A stretch of 8,962 nt of DNA from an uncultured Clostridium sp. (lineage in GTDB: Bacteria > Bacillota > Clostridia > Clostridiales > Clostridiaceae), in NCBI RefSeq assembly GCF_937920395.1, contig NZ_CALEVF010000136.1:1-8962 (forward strand), written 5' to 3'. The translations under genes and the position numbers were made by a program. Shown one piece after another: positions 1-6,011 of this stretch; positions within the stretch are counted from its first letter, which is position 1, and every line of letters begins with the position of its first letter. The notes under the pieces are model-generated. The model was not told where the DNA came from and searched no databases. It worked only from the letters and a program-made list of their open reading frames with translations.

Positions 1-297
1 ACCTTCTTTTATTCCATCACTTTTTAATTTACCAAAGATGTTTGATGCATTAGAAACCATAATTTCGACCTCCTCTTTTTTATTCTCATCAAATATATTT
101 TCCACTAATTCATTCATATTATATATTTCATTACTATTAGTTGTATTTTTAATCCAACCTTTTAATAATAATTTTTCCTCAGAAGTTAGGTTGTTAAAAT
201 TAATTACTATATTCTTCAATCTTTCTAAAAATTCCATGGCATTTATATCTTGGTCTAATAGAAATATGGCTGCTACAACGGGGTTAGACTCATGTTC
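1..297 (-). pseudogene. C-terminal part of an Rpn-like nuclease/transposase-family protein, N-terminus lost, cut by window edge
   Basis: Reading the minus strand from 297 down to 1 gives an uninterrupted frame of 99 codons: it begins EHESNPVVAAIFLLDQ, continues through FLERLKNIV, LTSEEKLLLKGWIKNT and KKEEVEIMVSNASNIFGKL, and ends GIKEG at the edge. An in-frame TAG lies at 304-306 and no start codon is found before ATG 237, so the family's N-terminal catalytic part is missing. A leucine-rich segment, then a charged EEVEIM stretch, then a GIKEG tail resembles the C-terminus of Rpn/PD-(D/E)XK recombination-promoting nucleases; this is recalled similarity, not a search. A strong ribosome binding site (GAGGAGGTC, 63-71) precedes ATG 60, so an internal short product is possible. 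A second, more decayed copy of the same sequence lies at 4739-4919. Assignment to the Rpn family is moderate; truncation is well supported. Confidence 0.5.
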
Positions 298-600
298 ATA
301 CTCCTAAGTATATCAAATTTTTGTCTGAAATAATATATATTATAATAATATTATTACCGAAATGCGAACATATATTCGTATGATGGAAATTATTATTAGT
401 ATAGAATTTGTTTGAATATATTGTTGTTAAAATGTAGATTAGAATCTTGTAAAATTTTATAAAAACTTAATAAGAATTTAATTAAGTAAATAATATTAAT
501 TGCTAATAACCAACTGAAAGCACTGAAGTGTGGGAAGTTAAATTTAAGTTAAAAATGCTATGAAATCTAATTAAATTTAAAAGATTTCATTCTATTTCAG
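96..600. repeat. Duplicated block, copy A (Rpn-like tail plus intergenic spacer)
   Basis: This stretch matches 4739-5118 in the same orientation. Shared landmarks in order are the strings for FLERLKNIV, the start-proximal TCCTAAGTATATCAAATTTT, the SOS-like box CGAACATATATTCG, TTGTTGTTAAAATGTAGATT and AATTTAAAAGATTTCATT. Copy A carries roughly 85 extra bases at about 485-567, flanked by the near-identical 11-mers AATTTAATTAA and AATCTAATTAA; copy B has only one of these. Copy A runs directly into a helicase-gene fragment (P1) at 602, whereas copy B keeps another 140 bases with a promoter before P4. The rest of the 300-795 interval holds no other gene I can see. Confidence 0.85.
365..378. promoter_or_regulatory. 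LexA-like SOS box, copy A
   Basis: CGAACATATATTCG differs at one position from the perfect Gram-positive LexA palindrome CGAACATATGTTCG. It lies about 70 bases upstream of the start-proximal end of the minus-strand Rpn-like remnant. The same 14-mer is kept in copy B of the repeat (4982-4995). That this is a working LexA site is an inference from the consensus. Confidence 0.55.
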
Positions 601-601
601 T

Positions 602-668
602 GTGAAATTGCTTATTGATGATTTAAAGCAGGTGGCTCAAAGTGTTGTATGTATAAAATACTTAAGCC
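602..668 (+). pseudogene. P1: short internal fragment of the PLD-like nuclease/helicase gene
   Basis: The bases from GTGAAATTGCTTATTGATGA onward match P4 from about 5453, covering residues around 65-85 (VKLLIDDLKLVAQSGVRI). The match continues through GTATAAAATA and fades near CTTAAGCC, which resembles the CTAAGCC found further along in P3, suggesting another internal deletion. No start codon, promoter or downstream part of the gene remains. The fragment is fused directly to the end of repeat copy A at TTTCAG. It has no coding potential of its own. Confidence 0.75.
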
Positions 669-795
669 TTGTAGAGGAGTCCATGTTTAAGCATTTTGAC
701 TTAAGTGTTACAGTTATCAAGAAATATTTTTTTGTAATACATTTATTAAATATGAGCAAGCTAAGTTTAGAATAAACTTACAAGGAGTGAAAAAT

Positions 796-1857
796 ATGAA
801 GTCTTCATCTCACAGAATAGCTATTCCTACAATTTTAGAAGTAGGAAAAGGAAATATTAATAACATAGGAAACTTGATTAAAAAAGCTATGTTGAAAAAG
901 GTTTCGATATATTACGGAGAAGGAATAGAAGAGTTATTTGGAGTGTCTATAATGAAATCTTTAAAAGAATCCAACATTCAGATTTTAAAAATAGAAACTA
1001 TTTTAGCCATAAATTTTGAAGAAATTAGTACTATGGCATTTGAAATATCAAATGATACTGAGGCTCTTATTGGCATTGGTGGTGGTAAAGCTATAGATGC
1101 TGTTAAATATATGAGTTTTTTAAAAAAGCTACCATTTATTAGTATACCAACTTCAACATCTAATGATGGGTTTTCAAGTCCAGTTGCATCCCTTTTAGTA
1201 AGTGGAAAACGTATGTCTCTTCCAGCAAAAACTCCTTACGGTATAATTATAGATATTGATGTAATTAAAGGAGCACCTGAGAAATTTATATTTTCAGGAA
1301 TTGGAGATTTAGTATCAAACATCACTGCTCTGTATGATTGGAAATTTGAAGAGCAGCAAGGAAAAGCAACTATTGATGACTTTGCAGCCATGCTTTCAAA
1401 AAAATCGGTAAATAGTTTTGTACGTACTGAATTTAAGACAATTAAGGAGGATTTGTTTTTAAAAGAATTAGTGGATTCACTAACCTTAAATGGTATATCT
1501 ATGGAAATTGCAGGTAATAGTTCACCGTCCTCCGGCTCTGAGCATTTAATTTCTCACGCTTTAGACGAATTTCTTGAAACTCCTCAACTTCATGGCATAC
1601 AGGTTGGAGTTGCGACCTATATTATGTCTAATGTGCAAAACCACAGATTTGAGAGAATATCAAAAATATTAACGGAAACGGGCTTTTTTAGATATGTTAA
1701 AACTTTGAAAATGAGAAAAGAAGATTTTAAGAAAGCTATAGATATAGCTCCTTCAATAAAACCTAACAGATATACTTATATTCATGTTGAAGAAAGTAGA
1801 GAAATGGCTAAAAAGTTTATTGATGAGGATGAAACATTAAATTCTATCTTAATATGA
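796..1857 (+). CDS. Glycerol-1-phosphate dehydrogenase family protein (EgsA/AraM-like)
   Basis: The 353-residue protein belongs to the iron-containing alcohol dehydrogenase superfamily, sn-glycerol-1-phosphate dehydrogenase branch, which reduces dihydroxyacetone phosphate with NAD(P)H in the cytosol. Seen in the sequence: an N-terminal Rossmann half with the dinucleotide-binding GIGGGKAID (residues 93-101), the STSNDGFSSP signature (120-129), and likely metal ligands Asp171 in GIGD, His250 or His254 in SGSEHLISH, and His266 in QLHGIQVG. Length is close to archaeal enzymes (about 350) and shorter than Bacillus AraM (about 390). ATG 796 is chosen over GTG 787 because GTG overlaps the ribosome binding site AAGGAG (782-787), eight bases before ATG. 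No operon partner is visible; the gene stands between fragments P1 and P2. In bacteria the product feeds glycerol-1-phosphate lipids or surface polymers; which applies here is unknown. The frame looks intact. Confidence 0.88.
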   Translation: MKSSSHRIAIPTILEVGKGNINNIGNLIKKAMLKKVSIYYGEGIEELFGVSIMKSLKESNIQILKIETILAINFEEISTMAFEISNDTEALIGIGGGKAIDAVKYMSFLKKLPFISIPTSTSNDGFSSPVASLLVSGKRMSLPAKTPYGIIIDIDVIKGAPEKFIFSGIGDLVSNITALYDWKFEEQQGKATIDDFAAMLSKKSVNSFVRTEFKTIKEDLFLKELVDSLTLNGISMEIAGNSSPSSGSEHLISHALDEFLETPQLHGIQVGVATYIMSNVQNHRFERISKILTETGFFRYVKTLKMRKEDFKKAIDIAPSIKPNRYTYIHVEESREMAKKFIDEDETLNSILI

Positions 1858-1927
1858 AAGATACTAATTCAATTTTAGATGTGTAATAAAAACTGTAATG
1901 TTTTAAACTACTTAGGTGTACCTATAA

Positions 1928-2105
1928 ATATTGTTACTAAAGATATAATAACTAGTGATTCCATTCGATTTAAATTGGCCACGCTAGATTATGATTCAAA
2001 TTGCTTATTAATGATTTAAAGCTGGTGGCACAAAGTGGTGTACTATATGAAGTGGGAAAATGTAGAAAAGGCGGTATAGGTAAAACATATCTTGCTGCTT
2101 TTATA
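1928..2105 (+). pseudogene. P2: doubly deleted copy of the PLD-like nuclease/helicase gene
   Basis: ATTGTTACTAAAGATATAAT and the following bases match P4 from 5278 (IVTKDIITSDS), but the start codon is missing. At 1998-2003 the match jumps from P4 position 5352 to 5462 across the shared hexamer AAATTG, a 109-base deletion that shifts the frame. The match resumes through CTGGTGGCACAAAGTGGTGTA (to about 2042). A different frame then encodes GGIGKTYLAAF (about 2071-2103), a P-loop that fits helicase motif I; KGGIGKT also resembles a ParA-type P-loop, so this last part is less certain. The reading ends in the terminator hairpin just downstream. It is non-functional as a nuclease-helicase. Confidence 0.75.
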
Positions 2106-2112
2106 TTAATCA

Positions 2113-2154
2113 ATTACAAAACCCATGAGAATAATATCTCATGGGTTTTGTAAT
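2113..2154. terminator. Perfect 18-bp hairpin terminator, probably bidirectional
   Basis: ATTACAAAACCCATGAGA (2113-2130) pairs perfectly with 2137-2154 around the loop ATAATA. A-rich and T-rich flanks inside the stem allow it to work on both strands. It lies after P2 on the plus strand and about 130 bases beyond the stop of the minus-strand Fic gene. Confidence 0.85.
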
Positions 2155-2282
2155 TTCAAATAAATTCAAAAATCATTCTAAAATTTACAATATTATTTCG
2201 GTAATGTCTTAATAATGCCTTTTCAAAATATAGATATACCATCATTTGTTCTTTTGATTTATCTAATAAAGTTAAATATTAT

Positions 2283-3425
2283 TTATCTTAAAATATTAAT
2301 TAAATCGTAAAAATAATATTTTCTATTTCTATGTTTTCCATCGGAATAAATTATTTTTGCTTCCACCAACTTCCTTAAATAATTATCTAAAGTAGTTACT
2401 GGGATTGTCATTTTACTCTTTATTTTATTTTTAGTAAAGATAGGGAATTCAAATATAACATCTATAACTTGTCTCATTTTATTGCTATTTATTATTTTTA
2501 TGCTTTTGTTCATAGATACATTATAAAGTTCGTTTATTTTTTCTATTTTATCAATCAATTTATTTGATTCATTTATACACGCAGATAAAAAGAAGTCTAT
2601 CCAATCAGAATAAATTTTTCTTACTGCAACAATATCTTTTTCATATTGATCTTCATCATCTTCTTTATCTGTTACATTAAATCTAGTTGCATTTAAAAGA
2701 TCATAATATTTATATTTATCTTTTTCTAAACTTTCACTAACAAATAAGTTAGCACTACTTATAAATCCTTTATTGTATAAATATAAAGGAATTAGTATTC
2801 TTCCTATTCTACCATTACCATCTAAAAAAGGATGTATTGTTTCAAACTGTGCATGAATTAATGCAATTTTAATTAAATCATTAATATCATCATTTTCATT
2901 TATAAATTCATCTAAGTTACTCATGAAACTATCTACAAGCTGTGGTTCTGGTGGAATATATGAAGCATTTTCTATATTACTACCTTGTGTTCCTATGTAA
3001 TTTTGAACGGATCTAAATTCCCCTGGAGTTTTACTTCCACCTCTAACCCCACCACCAAGTAATGTTTTATGTAAATTTTTTATTAATCTACTGCTTAGAG
3101 GCAATATTTTCAGTCCATACACACCTTCTTGCAAAGCAATATAATAGTTTGTGACTTCTTTAATATCATCCGTAACATTTTTTTCATCTGATCTATATTC
3201 TAACATCTCATCAATAGTTGCTTGGGTGCCTTCAATTTTAGAAGATTCCAAAGCTTCTTTTAATGAGAACAAATCCATTAAAAGATCAGGTCTTACTTTT
3301 GAACTTTTTAATTTTTCGTTATATATAGCAATTTCTTTATTTGCTTGTATTACTTTATTAAACAATCTTTCCTTATCAATTAATTTATCATTAGGCAATG
3401 TAAATGGTAAATATGGTTTTTTCAT
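2283..3425 (-). CDS. Fic-family protein (AMP transferase) with C-terminal winged-helix domain
   Basis: This 380-residue protein carries the complete Fic motif HPFLDGNGRIGR (residues 198-209), including catalytic His198; Fic enzymes usually transfer AMP from ATP to a hydroxyl of a target protein. The N-terminal segment contains the inhibitory (S/T)xxxE(G/N) motif as S61-E65-G66, with its self-restraining glutamate, typical of Fic proteins carrying the inhibitory helix in the same chain. GEFRSVQNYIG (135-145) and YIPPEP (156-161) are further family landmarks. Residues about 315-380 look like a winged helix (TTLDNYLRKLVEAKIIYSDG), suggesting DNA binding and self-regulation. The start has AAGGAGG (3433-3439) seven bases upstream. 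The gene is alone, reading away from P3, with a promoter and a striking palindrome upstream. No separate antitoxin gene is visible, as expected when the inhibitory motif is internal. The target protein is unknown. Confidence 0.93.
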   Translation of the reverse strand: MKKPYLPFTLPNDKLIDKERLFNKVIQANKEIAIYNEKLKSSKVRPDLLMDLFSLKEALESSKIEGTQATIDEMLEYRSDEKNVTDDIKEVTNYYIALQEGVYGLKILPLSSRLIKNLHKTLLGGGVRGGSKTPGEFRSVQNYIGTQGSNIENASYIPPEPQLVDSFMSNLDEFINENDDINDLIKIALIHAQFETIHPFLDGNGRIGRILIPLYLYNKGFISSANLFVSESLEKDKYKYYDLLNATRFNVTDKEDDEDQYEKDIVAVRKIYSDWIDFFLSACINESNKLIDKIEKINELYNVSMNKSIKIINSNKMRQVIDVIFEFPIFTKNKIKSKMTIPVTTLDNYLRKLVEAKIIYSDGKHRNRKYYFYDLINILR

Positions 3426-3460
3426 TTTAAAACCTCCTTATCTAAAACATTTTAACTAGT

Positions 3461-3489
3461 ATTATAGTTGCTATTACTAATAAGTATAC
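3461..3489 (-). promoter_or_regulatory. Putative promoter of the Fic gene with GTATAC at the -35 position
   Basis: On the minus strand a consensus TATAAT lies at 3466-3461, about 20 bases before the ribosome binding site. Seventeen bases upstream is GTATAC (3484-3489), which is a poor -35 but repeats the centre of the 30-bp palindrome next to it. A weak -35 covered by an operator half-site would suit a regulated promoter. Confidence 0.5.
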
Positions 3490-3493
3490 CATT

Positions 3494-3523
3494 TAAACCT
3501 AAAAAGTATACTTTTTAGGTTTA
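3494..3523. promoter_or_regulatory. Perfect 30-bp palindrome, candidate operator of the Fic gene
   Basis: TAAACCTAAAAAGTA is followed immediately by its exact reverse complement, giving a 30-base palindrome without a loop, centred on GTATAC. The smaller motif AAGTATAC recurs at 3482-3489, so the two GTATAC centres are 22 bases apart, about two helical turns. A dimeric regulator such as the Fic protein's own winged helix could bind here. A weak terminator is the alternative, but the absence of a loop and the position just upstream of the promoter favour an operator. Confidence 0.6.
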
Positions 3524-3561
3524 TTTAACTCTAAAAATGATAAAAACGAGATTTATAGAAC

Positions 3562-3999
3562 GATAAGGATTATTTATTACCTAAATTAATGGCCTCATTA
3601 AAAAAGCAAAGACAATAGACCTTGCAGTAGGATTCTTAATGAAACCTGGAGTGAAATTGCTTATTCAGAATTTAAAGCTGGTGGCACAAAGTGGCGTACG
3701 TATAAGAATATAAACGGGAAATATCTTAATATTACTAAGCCTCAGGCTTTATATTTAGTAAAGGACGCACTAGGTGACAGGGGAGATTTAAGGTTTTATA
3801 ATATTAAGAATAAAGCCTTTCACCCTAAGTCATACATATTTGAATATGAAGAGGATGGAGATGTTTTTATAGGATCTTCTAATACGTCGAGTTACAAAAT
3901 ATTTTAGAATATTTGACTCCAAAGTTTCTTTTAGGACTCAAGGCAACTCCAGAGAGATTGGATAACAAAGATGTATTTGATATTTGTGATTATATTTTC
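3562..3999 (+). pseudogene. P3: PLD-like nuclease domain fused by deletion to helicase motif III region
   Basis: From GATAAGGATTATTTATTAC this copy follows P4 residues about 36-143, including the HKD-type FHPKSYIFEYEEDGD and GSSN. It is dead: one A is missing from the run at 3600-3605 (six instead of seven in P4), giving an early TAG, and TTA has become TAA at 3711-3713. After TCTTCTAATACGTCGAG (about 3891) it jumps into a frame reading LQNILEYLTPKFLLGL-KATPERLDNKDVFDICDY (3892-3993), which fits the superfamily II helicase segment around motif III. The usual TAT of motif III is KAT here. Walker A, Walker B and everything between are deleted. It shows that the ancestral gene encoded nuclease plus helicase in one chain. 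Confidence 0.85.
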
Positions 4000-4003
4000 A
4001 ATT

Positions 4004-4138
4004 TCTGAACTATCCTTTGCCGTATTAATAGTTACTGCATTTATAAGGATATTCTTATTAGCATTGTATCTGCATAACCCTTATGTTATGCTGATGCCCT
4101 GTGAGAATGGAAAATTTTCTTATATCAATAGGACATAG
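4004..4138 (+). pseudogene. Possible C-terminal tail of a lost membrane protein
   Basis: A frame of 44 codons ending at TAG 4136-4138 reads SELSFAVLIVTAFIRIFLL then ALYLHNPYVMLMPCENGKF, a hydrophobic segment followed by a polar tail. It has no own start or ribosome binding site; an ATG at 3971 lies in a different frame within the helicase debris. The stop is followed 12 bases later by a strong terminator, as for the 3' end of a real gene. I do not recognise the family. It may be all that is left of a gene fused to P3 by deletion. Confidence 0.35.
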
Positions 4139-4149
4139 GCAATAAATCA

Positions 4150-4188
4150 AAAAAGTTGCTCGCTTTATATTAAAGTGAGCAACTTTTT
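4150..4188 (+). terminator. Hairpin terminator, 18-bp stem
   Basis: AAAAAGTTGCTCGCTTTA (4150-4167) pairs with 4171-4188 around the loop TAT, with one G-T wobble, and the right arm ends in a T run. It follows the debris of P3 and the hydrophobic tail and closes plus-strand transcription. The 150 bases after it, to 4340, show no gene. Confidence 0.85.
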
Positions 4189-4340
4189 CTCATGTTATAT
4201 TGATTAGACCATAAAATAATATAAGTAAAGAATTTAATTAACATATAACAATTTACAATTAATTAAAACGTATATTATACATTCAGAATATCAATATACA
4301 CTTAAAGTAATTAACATCATTGAAATCCCACAGATTCTTA

Positions 4341-4673
4341 TTATTCAACTTTTCTAAGGTTTTTAGATATTTCTATAATTCTACTATCATTATACGACAC
4401 TTTCATACTTATACTATTTACATCTATTTGAAGTCTGTCAATTTTATCATCAATAATCGTTATATGTTCAGAATTACCTTTATATCCATCCAAAAGAGCA
4501 TCACTGGTAGGGATAAGTTTTCTGTCTATCCTTACACCTAATTTTTTAACGTCATTCTCAATGGCATCAAGCCTTTTGGTGTTTTCTTTAACCTCAGTTT
4601 TTATATCTTTAAACCCATCTTGCATTTCTGAATACATTTTGGTCATAAATTCAAACATTTTATCATCACTCAT
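4341..4673 (-). CDS. Small coiled-coil protein of unknown function (110 residues)
   Basis: This acidic, charged protein has no signal peptide or membrane segment. Residues about 5-52 (MFEFMTKMYSEMQDGFKDIK, then KENTKRLDAIENDVKKLGVRID) and about 71-107 have heptad-like spacing of I, L, V and M, so two coiled-coil stretches are likely, separated by PTSDALLDGYKGNSEH (55-70). The layout, coiled coil then a 'DALLDGYK' hinge then coiled coil, is familiar from clostridial proteins of unknown function; no enzymatic motif is present. The start is supported by GAGGTG six bases upstream and by an extended -10 promoter. A 21-codon decayed piece of a close relative lies at 6442-6504, so this gene too has been duplicated locally. 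It may act as a protein partner, but the sequence does not show of what. Confidence 0.75.
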   Translation of the reverse strand: MSDDKMFEFMTKMYSEMQDGFKDIKTEVKENTKRLDAIENDVKKLGVRIDRKLIPTSDALLDGYKGNSEHITIIDDKIDRLQIDVNSISMKVSYNDSRIIEISKNLRKVE

Positions 4674-4692
4674 ATTAGCACCTCGTCTTTAT

Positions 4693-4715
4693 ATTATATC
4701 ATTGTAAATTGCAAT
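4693..4715 (-). promoter_or_regulatory. Extended -10 promoter with an overlapping dyad upstream of the coiled-coil gene
   Basis: On the minus strand TGATATAAT (4701-4693) is an extended -10 element, about 20 bases before the start codon. ATTGTAAATTGCAAT (4701-4715) is an imperfect inverted repeat with one mismatch per arm, touching the -10 element, and could be an operator. No good -35 is seen, which is consistent with an extended -10. Confidence 0.45.
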
Positions 4716-4738
4716 TTAATATCTTTTTTTAAATGAGT

Positions 4739-4919
4739 TATTTTCTATTAACTTATTCATTTTATATATTTCATTGTTATTAGTTGTATTTTTAATCAGA
4801 AGTTAGGTTATTAAAAGTGAGTACTATATTCTTCAATCTTTCCAAAAATTCCATTGCATCTATATATTGGTCTAATAGAAATATGGCTGTGGTAATGGGT
4901 TTAGACTCATGTTCACTCT
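4739..4919 (-). pseudogene. Second, more decayed Rpn-like tail
   Basis: The minus strand encodes AIFLLDQYIDAMEFLERLKNIV followed by FNNLTSD, nearly identical to the remnant at 1-297. A deletion of about 27 bases after the codons for LTS brings in a stop, and the match then resumes in the codons for IKNTTN and ends near ENN at about 4739, where unrelated sequence begins. No start codon remains. It ends about 65 bases before the coiled-coil gene, so the piece that would correspond to the GIKEG end is lost. Confidence 0.6.
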
Positions 4920-4979
4920 CCTAAGTATATCAAATTTTTGCCTGAAATAATATATATTATAATGGTATCATTACCAAAA

Positions 4980-4997
4980 TACGAACATATATTCGTA
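4980..4997. promoter_or_regulatory. LexA-like SOS box, copy B
   Basis: TACGAA-CATATA-TTCGTA is a perfect 6-6-6 inverted repeat containing CGAACATATATTCG. Copy A has one base changed in the outer arm (TGCGAA), so the dyad is better preserved here. It lies about 150 bases upstream of the P4 promoter and 60-80 bases upstream of the Rpn-like remnant, so it was more likely linked to the latter. Confidence 0.55.
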
Positions 4998-5144
4998 TGA
5001 TGAAAATTTTAATAATATAGAATTTGTTTAAATATATTGTTGTTAAAATGTAGATTAGAGGACTGTAAAATCTTATAAAAACCTAATAAGAATCTAATTA
5101 AATTTAAAAGATTTCATTACGCCTCAGTAGGGATTATATGATTT

Positions 5145-5173
5145 TTGATAAGTAAGTAAATATATACTATAAT
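5145..5173 (+). promoter_or_regulatory. Strong sigma-A promoter upstream of P4
   Basis: TTGATA (5145-5150) and a perfect TATAAT (5168-5173) are separated by 17 bases, an almost ideal vegetative promoter. It leaves a leader of about 80 bases before ATG 5261. The equivalent region is deleted in front of P1. Confidence 0.75.
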
Positions 5174-5260
5174 ATATATAAATTAGTAAATAAGCCCTTA
5201 GTGGCATATGGTAAAACAACTATTAAGTATAAGGGGATTGGAAAGAGGGATTAGTGAAGT

Positions 5261-5770
5261 ATGATAGATAAAGTTGATATTGTTACTAAAGATATAATAA
5301 CTAGTGATTCCATCCAATTTAAAGGGGCCACGCTAGATTATGATTCAAATTGTTCTACAGGGGACAAGGATTATTTATTACCTAAATTAATGGCTTCATT
5401 AAAAAAAGCAAAGACCATAGATCTTGCAGTAGGATTTTTAATGGAATCAGGAGTTAAATTGCTTATTGATGATTTAAAGTTGGTGGCACAAAGTGGTGTA
5501 CGTATAAGAATATTAACAGGAAATTATCTTAATATCACTCAACCTCAGGCTTTATATTTAGTAAAGGAAACACTCGGTGATAAGGTAGATTTAAGGTTTT
5601 ATAATATTAAGAATAAATCCTTTCACCCTAAGTCATACATATTTGAATATGAAGAGGATGGAGATGTTTTTATTGGGTCTTCTAATATGTCTAATTCTGC
5701 ATTAACTAGCGGTATAGAATGGAATTATAGATCAAATCATCTCTTTCAGAGCTGCAGAATCAGAACTTAG
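5261..5770 (+). CDS. P4: truncated PLD-like (HKD) nuclease domain, N-terminal part of a nuclease-helicase
   Basis: The 169-residue product corresponds to the N-terminal HKD/phospholipase-D-like domain of COG3886-type proteins that normally continue into a superfamily II helicase of 900 or more residues. Visible landmarks are LPKLMASLKKAKTIDLAVGFL (40-60), FHPKSYIFEY (121-130) with the HxK pair His122 and Lys124, and GSSN (139-142). The normal frame is lost around 5740-5760, giving an aberrant tail FQSCRIRT and TAG. A good promoter lies upstream, and a weak ribosome binding site (AAGAGGGA) lies about 12 bases before the ATG. It is the longest of four copies in the window and the only one that could be translated. 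Whether the isolated domain folds or is active is unknown; such domains usually pair two HKD motifs in a dimer. It is best regarded as a gene fragment, with possible residual expression. Confidence 0.8.
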   Translation: MIDKVDIVTKDIITSDSIQFKGATLDYDSNCSTGDKDYLLPKLMASLKKAKTIDLAVGFLMESGVKLLIDDLKLVAQSGVRIRILTGNYLNITQPQALYLVKETLGDKVDLRFYNIKNKSFHPKSYIFEYEEDGDVFIGSSNMSNSALTSGIEWNYRSNHLFQSCRIRT

Positions 5771-5832
5771 AGGATTTTACTTTTTTTAAGAATGTTTTTG
5801 AAGACTTATTTTTAAACCATTCTATAATCATT
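5761..5832 (+). pseudogene. Frameshifted continuation of P4
   Basis: Out of frame with P4, codons from 5761 read QNLEDFTFFKNVFEDLFLNH then SIII, which is the kind of sequence expected just after GIEWNYR in the nuclease-helicase family. This puts the frameshift at about 5740-5760. From about 5833 the similarity stops and the frame turns into low-complexity hydrophobic codons to TAA at 5899. The helicase part is absent. The 110 bases from 5902 to 6011 hold nothing I recognise. Confidence 0.65.
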
Positions 5833-6011
5833 TTGTTTTATATGTTCTTTTTTTTATTGAATTTATGTGATTTATTACAAAGAGCGTTAAATATAATCTA
5901 ATAAAAAAATCTTAGACCATTACGGTGTTTTGGACCTCTAATTTAGAATATACACTCCATTTATGCATGATTTGTATAACAAACCATTTATGAATATCTA
6001 CATAAATATTA

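Larger units (their letters stand above)
4739..5118. repeat. Duplicated block, copy B
   Basis: This is the direct-repeat partner of 96-600 and lacks the roughly 85-base segment present in copy A. Both copies have the same orientation and are about 4.6 kb apart, so recombination between them would remove the dehydrogenase, the Fic gene and the coiled-coil gene. Copy B is followed by the intact promoter of P4, which copy A has lost. Confidence 0.85.

Noticed and set aside
38..307. Plus-strand open frame of 89 codons
   Set aside because: It lies antisense to the Rpn-like frame, has no ribosome binding site, and its Ser/Asn/Phe-rich composition is what an antisense frame gives.
2071..2103. P-loop GGIGKTYLAAF as a ParA-type ATPase gene
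   Set aside because: KGGIGKT resembles ParA, but there is no further ParA sequence, and TYLAAF right after the motif and the position inside P2 fit helicase motif I better. It is kept as an uncertainty in the P2 entry.
3151..3459. Plus-strand open frame of 102 codons
   Set aside because: It is antisense to the start of the well-supported Fic gene and has no features of its own.
4320..4541. Plus-strand open frame of 73 codons
   Set aside because: It is antisense to the coiled-coil gene, which has the ribosome binding site and promoter.
5920..5950. Possible insertion-sequence end or terminator around CTTAGACCATTACGGTG
   Set aside because: I could not find a convincing stem or a matching second end, and no transposase relic lies nearby.
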